Source: Salvelinus alpinus
Lineage: Eukaryota; Chordata; Actinopteri; Salmoniformes; Salmonidae
NCBI RefSeq assembly: GCF_045679555.1
Contig: NC_092091.1
Coordinates: 84,139,657-84,203,656 of the forward strand
Reading direction: 5' to 3'
DNA: 64,000 nt
Each line of letters opens with the position of its first letter. Position 1 is the first letter of the stretch. Of this stretch, positions 57,831 to 64,000 are shown piece after piece. The position numbers and the translations under genes are program-made. A model generated the notes under the pieces. It saw only the letters and a program-made list of their open reading frames with translations. It had not been told where the DNA came from and searched no databases.

Positions 57831-58140
57831 TACATGGACAAAAGTATGTGGAACTCAGCAGTGAGTTTTACAACAGAGGATTATTTTTACGCTCTACGTG
57901 GTTCAACACTCGGCGGTCCGTTCTGTCAGCTTGTGTTGTCTACCACTTCACGGCTGAGCCGTTGTTGCTCCTAGACGTGCCACGTTAAGTCACTGAGATC
58001 TTCAGTGAGACCATTCTACTGCCGATGTTTGTCTATGGAGATTGCATGGCTGTGTGCTCGAGTTTATACACCTGTCAGCAACAGGTGTGGCTGAAATAGC
58101 CGAATCCACTGATGTCCACATACATTTGGCCATATAGTGT
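57831..58140. mobile_element. Tc1-derived MITE
   Basis: Left terminus tacatggacaaaagtatgtg, right terminus gtccacatacatttggccat atagtg, inverted relative to each other and related to the ends of the element at 10124-11305. The inside also holds the Tc1 leader (ggctgaaatagccgaatcca). About 310 bp, no transposase. Confidence 0.8.
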
Positions 58141-58153
58141 GTCTTGTTATTAC

Positions 58154-58444
58154 CTGAGCAGATCACTGTGAGTCCAGGAGAGACTAGCTTATAGCTTCTT
58201 CTGGAACACTCCCTCAGTGAAGATTCAGACTCAGACCCAGAACATTGAACTTCAAACCCTCTAGTGGTGTTTCCAGTTAGTACTGAAACAGTGGAGCCAC
58301 AACCCAGCTGTCTACACACTACTGCAGCTACATCCTCCTGGTCCCAGTCATCAGTTCCCACAGTCCTCCACTCTCCCTGGTCGTACCGCTCCACTCCACC
58401 AGCACAGCGACTGCCTCCTCCCACCAGCCTCACATCATCAGGCT
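58154..58444 (-). CDS. SRCR-Ig receptor, SRCR domain 3 exon
   Basis: Acceptor ttctcag, donor tcag|gtaata, 291 nt, reading EPDDVRLVGGGSRC, GEWRTVGTDDW, VVCRQLGCGSTV, FEVQCSG, LRECSR and GLTVICSG. Six cysteines. Compared with domains 1 and 2 it lacks the second (SVC position) and seventh (before the last), which form one disulfide in group-B SRCR domains, so that bond has been lost as a pair. Confidence 0.88.
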
Positions 58445-58569
58445 CTGAGAAAAGAAAAGAGAGAGACAGTAATCTTACTATTTTCTCACTAAAACACACC
58501 TATATTGTCTCTCATATTCTTCACTCCAGGTGAGAAACAATGTTGATTGAGTGACAAACTGTTTCTTAC

Positions 58570-58875
58570 CTGAGCAGGTGAGTCCAACAGCATTACCAGG
58601 TAGGCAGGTGTTGTGTTTTCTGTCTGAGGTGTCACAGTCCAGGAGAAGGGACTCTTTGCCTTTACACTGGAACTCTTTATCCCAGGTCTGACCCTCACCT
58701 CCTCCATAGAGCCCCCCCTGTAGAGCTGCAGGAGCCCCACAGCCAAGCTCCCCACAGACTACCTCTGCATCCTGCCGGTCAAAGTCAGCTTCACACACTG
58801 AGGCCCAGGACTGATTGGACTTCACCTCCACTCTCCCAGAGCAGAGACCAGCTCCATCCACAAGCCGCACAGACT
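58570..58875 (-). CDS. SRCR-Ig receptor, SRCR domain 2 exon
   Basis: Acceptor tttctccag, donor tcag|gtaaga, 306 nt. Reads ESVRLVDGAGLCSGRVEV, SWASVCEADFD, AEVVCGELGCGAP, KEFQCKGKES, LLLDCDTS, NTCLPGNAVGLTCSG. All eight group-B cysteines are present. One domain per exon with phase-1 ends, as usual for SRCR genes. Confidence 0.92.
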
Positions 58876-59303
58876 CTGGAGAAAAAGAGTTGGTTGAACA
58901 TTCAATCAGTTTTGTTGATGACACTGTCGAGGACTAAACACAAATATGTTGGATAAAAGATTGTAGTTTGCTATGTTTGATACTGTAAGAGGTAGAAATG
59001 GGTTCTTAGTCACTCAGGATCGGGTTGGGAATAATGCAGGCAGGAGACAGGAATAAGTTCACTTCACTTTATAGAAAATAAACAGCTGGACATCCATCAG
59101 GCAGCTTCACTTCAGTACCATCTGAACTACAATGATCTGCCCATGAACATCTCCCATAAACCAATATGACAAACACAAATATAATGTTTAAATACATCTG
59201 ACATCTCTCCCTCTCTTTAAATGAAATAAAAACACATAAAACATGATACATGGTAATATTATATAATGTACAAATAAATCTCTCAATATGACCAGTCTCT
59301 TAC

Positions 59304-59612
59304 CTGAACAGGTCACATGATGATAATATCCACCATCACAGACACCAGGTCCTCCTTCTCTGATGTCACACTGTCTAATAGAAGACTCATTTCCATCACA
59401 TCCCAATAGTGCGACTCTTCTTCTTCCATCTTCAATCAGAGGTCCAATAGATTCAGCTACAGGATTCCCACAGTCCAGCTCTCTACACACAACCTTAGTC
59501 TCTCTCATGCCCCACAACCTAGAACATAGACCCGACCACTCTCCTCTGTAGAAGGCTTCCACTGTCCCAGAACAGGAAGTGGTCCCATTCACTAGTCTGA
59601 CTGAGTATTCAG
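59304..59612 (-). CDS. SRCR-Ig receptor, SRCR domain 1 exon
   Basis: Acceptor gtttacag, donor tcag|gtaaga, 309 nt. Reads AEYSVRLVNGTTSCSGTVEA, GEWSGLCSRLW, KVVCRELDCGNPV, VALLGCDGNES, IRQCDIREGG, GVCDG and HHVTCSG. Eight cysteines, group B. This is the outermost SRCR domain. Overall gene (56568-59873, minus): leader end, three SRCR, Ig, transmembrane, tail, about 470 residues in the window. A cell-surface pattern-recognition or adhesion receptor is the family-based inference. Confidence 0.92.
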
Positions 59613-59843
59613 CTGTAAACAGCAGAGAGGAAAACACAGTGGTGAGGACAGATGATGACAGTGATTCTGTTATTCTAACAGCAGTAATGCTTTGTGGTTG
59701 ACAAGTATTAGTAGTTGCATAAAACACTACTTGTTATTGGGTTTTAGAATGGTTTGTATGGACACATGAATTTCTCCATGTGGGATAATAAAGTTTACTA
59801 ATATTGAACTGCTATAATCACTGTAGATTTATACTCCACCTAC

Positions 59844-59873
59844 CTGGTGGACTGACGCTTTGAGCCTGGAGAT
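59844..59873 (-). CDS. SRCR-Ig receptor, 30-nt mini-exon (leader end)
   Basis: Acceptor tttctcctcag, donor ccag|gtaggt. It encodes LQAQSVSPP and, across the junction, the Ala that begins AEYSVRL. It is too short to start the protein; the initiating signal exon is not in the window. The copy B signal exon at 13763-13805 shows what it probably resembles. The LINE inserted from about 59938 lies between. Confidence 0.75.
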
Positions 59874-59937
59874 CTGAGGAGAAAGAGAGGAGTCAGAGGA
59901 GAAAGGGAGGAGTCAGAGGAAGAGAGAGACAGAGGAG

Positions 59938-60487
59938 GGACTTCCACCCTGCCACAATCCAAAGAATAAACGCCAGCCTATCCCGGGACTGTGCCCTGCG
60001 ACCCAATGTACACCTGGCCCACCATCCCACCCTCGATCTGGACTGTCTCTATGACCATGTTCACCTGTACAGGGAGACAGTCCCCATCCTTGCCAAGACT
60101 CTCAAGGACGTCGCTTTAAACCGCAGCCCGACCTCTCCACCCAGGAACAGCGGAGCAATCTCCACCCCGCCGAGATCACCGAGACAACATCCCGGACCAG
60201 CACCCTGGACCCCCCAGCCACGACCACAGCACCACCAACCTCAATGCCCACCACAGCCAGCGCAGCACAGACCACTCCAGCCCAGCTTCAGAGCCACCCA
60301 GATGAGGCCTACCACCCCCCTCCTCCCCACCGCAGACCCACACCTGGAGGAGCCACAGTCCAGCAGGCAGAGCTACGCACAGGCTGTGAGAGGAGCAACT
60401 GGCCCAGCCCCCACCAACCAAATGAGTGACATTAAACAAATGCTGAGTCTACTATGCTCACATGTGATGGGCCGAGGGTCATGGTAA
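59938..60487 (+). mobile_element. LINE ORF1 C-terminal part
   Basis: An open frame runs from the insertion boundary (FHPATIQRINASLSRDCALR) through a proline/histidine-rich segment to QSYAQAVRGATGPAPTNQ, MSDIKQMLSLLCSHVMG and taa at 60485-60487. Position before an endonuclease ORF2 identifies it as the end of LINE ORF1, 5'-truncated. Homology with the 11.87-12.11 kb copy of the SRCR intron ends where it begins. Confidence 0.65.
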
Positions 60488-60684
60488 GATGAGCACAAGA
60501 ACTCCACCATTCTCACACTACATCCACCCAAGTGGCATGACACAAATTCTATCTAAATGATAAACAAATCACATTTGCAAAATAAGAGTTTACTTTAATT
60601 GAAAAATCCTATTTTAATGGTTCTTCTTGGATTGTGAGTGTTTGTCTCATTTTGAAAGGTAAAGAAAAGAGAAAAAAAAAAGTT

Positions 60685-62094
60685 ATGAAGTCTTTTTACG
60701 TTACACGTTGGAATATACAAGGATTGAAGTCCTCTGCTTTTGGGCTAAAGAGCAGAAACCCAGACTTCCTGAAAGAAATTGATGATGTTGATATTTTAGT
60801 ACTACAGGAAACATGGTGCAGAGGTGATGTTTCCACTGGCTGTCCACTAGGTTATAGGGAGATAATCATACCATCCACTAAATTAAAAGGAATCAAACAG
60901 GGCAGAGACTCAGGGGGAATGCTAATATGGTATAAATCTGAACTAATTAATTCAATCGAATTGATCAAAACAGGAGAATTCTTTATCTGGTTAAAAATCA
61001 ACAAGGAGGCTATCTTGACAGATAAAAACGTCTTCCTCTGTGCCACATACATTCCCCCCTCAGAGTCACCCTACTTCAACGAAGAGAGCTTCTCCATTCT
61101 AGAGGGGGAGATTAGTCACTTTCAGGCCCAAGGCAACGTACTGGTCTGTGGAGACCTGAATGCTAGAATAGCAGAAGAGCAAGACACTATTAACAGTCAT
61201 GGGGATAAACACCTACCAGGAAGCAATAACCTTTCCCTCCCCACATATCCCCACAGAAACAACTATGACAAAGTGAAAAACAAAAATGGATTACAGCTCC
61301 TGAAGCTCTGTGGAACACTGGGTCTGTACATAGTCAATGGCAGGCTGAGAGGGGACTCTTTTGGTAGGTACACCTACAGCTCATCCCCTGGCAGCAGCAC
61401 TGTAGACTACTTCCTCACCGACCTAAACCCAGAGTCTCTCAGAGCCTTCACAGTCAGCCCACTAACACCTCTCTCAGACCACAGTAAAATCACAGTGTAT
61501 CTGAGAAGAGCAGAACCCAACCATGAAGCATCACGGCCCAATAAATTACATGGTACTAAACAAGCCTATAGATGGAGTGCAAACAGTACAGACATCTACC
61601 AAAAAGCAATTAGTAGCCAAAAAATACAATCTCTCCTGGACAACTTTTTAGCCTTAACATTCTCCTTCAGCAATGAAGGTGTAAATTTGGCCGTTAGGAA
61701 CATAAACTTTATATTTGACAAATTAGCCTCCTTGGCTAATCTAAAGAAGCATAAGAGCAAACCAAAAATAACAGATAATGAAAAATGGTTTGATAATGAT
61801 TGCAAAAATCTAAGAAAGTCATTGAGAAATATATCTAATCAAAAACACAGAAAACCAGACAACAAAAATATACGCCTCCAATATGGGGAAACACTGAAGC
61901 AATACAAACGCACCCTAAGAACAAAAAAGGAACAGCACATTAGAAATCAGCTGGATGGAATTGAGGAATCCATAGAATCAAACCACTTCTGGGAGAATTG
62001 GAATAAATTAAACAAACCTCATCATGAGGAGTTGGCTATCCAAAATGGGGATATGTGGAGAAATCACTTTGCAAACCTCTACAGCACATATGTC
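60685..62094 (+). CDS. LINE ORF2, endonuclease half, open into a hAT element
   Basis: The first ATG after a stop at 60583 is 60685. About 470 codons encode an apurinic-type (exonuclease-endonuclease-phosphatase) domain: RWNIQGL near residue 9, QETW with the catalytic Glu at 42, CATYIPP, GDLNAR at 156-161, TYSSSPGSSTVDYFLTD, and LSDHSKI with Asp265-His266. A lysine-rich linker (WFDNDCKNLRK, KKEQHIRNQL, NHFWENWNKLNK) follows, then FANLYSTY, where the reverse transcriptase would start. There the hAT element begins. All expected catalytic positions of the endonuclease are present and the frame has no stop. The fragment at 53.0-53.6 kb shows the C-terminal end of a similar LINE. Confidence 0.85.
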
Positions 62095-64000
62095 AGAGTC
62101 AAGGCCCGCGGGCCACATCCGGCCCGCGAGAAGGTTTTTTACGGCCCCTGGGATGATCTTGATTTATTATTAGAACCGGCCCGCAGACCGCAGCAAGCCG
62201 GCAGCCCGCAGATCTTTTACACGCACCAATACTACATTTCCCACAATGCAACGGTGACGCACCGAGCAGTAGGCTGCTTCATTTCAATATTTATTGGCAC
62301 AGCAGTCGTCAGCATCACAGTAAAATTAACTTTCAGATACCCATCAAAAATGGCAAAACGGAAGGTGGACACTGAGAACCGGGGGTTTCAAACAAGGTGG
62401 GAGTCGGAGTATATGTTCACGGAGGTAGCTGGAAAACCTGTGTGTCTTCTGTGTGGAGAAAGTGTGGCGGTACTGAAAGAGTATAATCTGAGACGACATT
62501 ATGAAACGAAACACGCGGACAAAAACAAGAATATGGACATGGAACAAAGGCTACAAAAGGCAGAGGAATTAAAACGAGGCCTCAAATCTCGACAGGCTCT
62601 GTTCAAAAAAGCCAAATCACAAGGCCAGGCTGCTGTCAAGGCCAGTTTTATTTTGGCAGAAGAGATCGCTAAATCAGCCCGGCCATTTACGGAGGGGGAT
62701 TTCATCAAAAACTGCATGATTAAAGTTTGTGACGAAGTTTGCCCAGAAAAAAGGCAACTCTTTTTAAATGTGAGTCTGAGCAGAAACACCATTGCCGAGA
62801 GAGTAGACCAGTTGTCCATCAATCTAAAAGAGCAGCTTGTGAAAAAGGGAAAAGATTTCATTGCATATTCCTTGGCTGTGGATGAGAGCACCGACATTTC
62901 TGACATTGCCCAGTTGTCAATTTTCATCCGCGGAGTGGACTCCAGCCTAAGCGTGACAGAGGAGTTTTTGGCTTTACGTCCTATGCATGGCACAACTACG
63001 GGGCATGATTTGTATGAAGAGGTGTCAAGATGTGTAAATGAGATGGAGCTGCCTTGGGAAAAACTCGTGGGTTTGACAACCGACGGAGCACCTGCGATGT
63101 GTGGACACAGGAGCGGACTGGTGGCGAAGATACGGGAAAAGATGCAAGAGGAAAACGCGACAGGTGAGCTGACAGCTTATCATTGTATCATACACCAGGA
63201 AGCGTTGTGCGGTAAAGCCTTGAAAATGGAGCATGTAATGAGCATCATCACGCGCACAGTTAACTTTATCAGAGCCAAAGGTTTGAATCACCGCCAGTTC
63301 AAGGCATTTCTGACGGAGTTAGAAACGGAGCATGGTGATTTGCCTTATCACACAGAGGTGCGATGGCTAAGCCAGGGAAAGGTGCTTCAAAGATGTTTCG
63401 AGCTTCGTGAGGAGATTTGTCTGTTCTTGGACAGCAAAGGGAAAGACACAACACAACTCCGAGACGAAATGTTTCTGTGTGAAATGGCTTTTCTGTGTGA
63501 CATTACGAGTCATCTGAATGCAATGAACTTGCAGCTGCAGGGTCGGGATCATGTCATCTCTGATATGTACAGTACAGTGAAGGCATTTAAAACCAAACTG
63601 ACTCTGTGGGAGACGCAGATGCGGAAAGAAAATTTGAGCCACTTTCCCAGCTGCCAGACCATGAAAGAGAAGCTCTCTACCAGTGCGTTCCCGAGCGCAC
63701 AGTTGGCTGATAAAATAGGTATGCTTGCCGCTGACTTTCGACGCCGATTTGCTGACTTTGAAGCACAAAAAAGCAGGTTGGAACTGCTCGGTAACCCATT
63801 TGCTGTTGACGTGGAAAGCTCACCACCAAACCTCCAAATGGAGTTGATTGACCTCCAATGCAATGATGCACTGAGGGCAAAATATGCGGCAGTGGGTGCT
63901 GCGGAGTTCGCCCGTTTCCTCCCCGACACAATGCCCCAGCTGCGCATCCAGGCTGCTCAAACGTTGTCTATGTTTGGCAGCACATACCTGTGTGAACAAC
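62095..64000 (+). mobile_element. hAT transposon, 5' part, inserted in LINE ORF2
   Basis: Begins near cagagtcaaggcccgcgggc followed by cacatccggcccgcgag, the terminal sequence style of hAT elements whose transposases are annotated as GTF2IRD2/ZBED-like. About 255 bp of leader precede the transposase ATG. The right end is beyond the window. Confidence 0.8.
62350..64000 (+). CDS. hAT transposase, GTF2IRD2/ZBED-like (partial, runs off the window)
   Basis: ATG at 62350 (MAKRKVDTENRGFQTRW) and 550 codons to the window edge without a stop. Residues 32-55 form a BED-type zinc finger: CLLC at 32-35, H50 and H55. A coiled, basic region follows. The RNase H-like hAT core shows LAVDESTDISD with Asp178, LVGLTTDGAPAMCG with Asp245, and YHCIIHQEALCGK around 277-289. 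The Glu-containing C-terminal dimerisation part is mostly outside. It would bind transposon ends and cut/rejoin DNA in the nucleus. The reading frame is the same as that of LINE ORF2 upstream and the junction is stop-free. Intactness suggests a young copy. Confidence 0.88.
   Translation, partial: MAKRKVDTENRGFQTRWESEYMFTEVAGKPVCLLCGESVAVLKEYNLRRHYETKHADKNKNMDMEQRLQKAEELKRGLKSRQALFKKAKSQGQAAVKASFILAEEIAKSARPFTEGDFIKNCMIKVCDEVCPEKRQLFLNVSLSRNTIAERVDQLSINLKEQLVKKGKDFIAYSLAVDESTDISDIAQLSIFIRGVDSSLSVTEEFLALRPMHGTTTGHDLYEEVSRCVNEMELPWEKLVGLTTDGAPAMCGHRSGLVAKIREKMQEENATGELTAYHCIIHQEALCGKALKMEHVMSIITRTVNFIRAKGLNHRQFKAFLTELETEHGDLPYHTEVRWLSQGKVLQRCFELREEICLFLDSKGKDTTQLRDEMFLCEMAFLCDITSHLNAMNLQLQGRDHVISDMYSTVKAFKTKLTLWETQMRKENLSHFPSCQTMKEKLSTSAFPSAQLADKIGMLAADFRRRFADFEAQKSRLELLGNPFAVDVESSPPNLQMELIDLQCNDALRAKYAAVGAAEFARFLPDTMPQLRIQAAQTLSMFGSTYLCEQ

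Noticed and set aside
62499-63947. Minus-strand frames of 84-164 codons opposite the hAT transposase
   Set aside because: They are shadows of the long plus-strand transposase frame.

Overview
The window is animal nuclear DNA from a salmonid-type teleost. The evidence is two-exon fish C2H2 zinc-finger genes with glutamate/lysine-rich first exons, a split scavenger-receptor (SRCR) plus immunoglobulin receptor gene, Tc1-like and Sleeping Beauty-type transposons, tRNA-derived SINE pieces, Penelope-like, gypsy-like and non-LTR retroelement fragments, and very many tandem arrays. There is no sign of bacterial or viral gene organisation, and I see no rRNA, functional tRNA or CRISPR.

Layout. 0-7.3 kb: minisatellites (about 30, 68, 70, 18 and 28-29 bp units) around one dispersed element. 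7.3-15.4 kb: duplicated blocks carrying orphan 5' exons of SRCR receptor genes on the minus strand (signal-peptide exon twice, following 30-nt mini-exon once), separated by long pyrimidine-rich tracts, a 73-bp array and a full-length but broken Tc1 element. 15.6-22.4 kb: a short secreted-protein-like exon running into (CTGT)n, then arrays of 32, 46, 58, 84 and 48 bp. 22.4-46.3 kb: a zinc-finger gene cluster. Its members are a minus-strand gene with a shifted, element-invaded first exon, an apparently intact minus-strand gene, a 5'-truncated minus-strand pseudogene and a plus-strand gene with a stop in exon 1 but nine good fingers. Three copies share a promoter block and a fourth orphan upstream block is present. 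Between them lie a 2.8-kb 42-bp array that grew out of a Penelope-like reverse transcriptase gene, a gypsy-like fragment and a Sleeping Beauty-type transposase half. 46.3-53.6 kb: LINE 3' fragments and arrays of 38, 25, 27 and 46-49 bp. 53.6-55.8 kb: a 59-bp array split by a 1.8-kb insertion. 55.8-59.9 kb: the best gene of the window, a minus-strand membrane receptor with three SRCR domains, one Ig domain, a transmembrane segment and a 44-residue tail with a pYxN-type motif. 59.9-64 kb: a LINE (end of ORF1, endonuclease half of ORF2) into which a hAT transposon is inserted in the same orientation and reading frame, so one reading frame runs from 60685 to the window edge.

The genes belong to two lineage-expanded families (putative DNA-binding zinc-finger regulators and putative immune surface receptors). 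By hand tally about 38% of the window is tandem repeat. Duplication, array growth and transposon insertion explain most of the broken genes. Exon boundaries are inferred from splice consensus, phase and domain ends, without transcript data.
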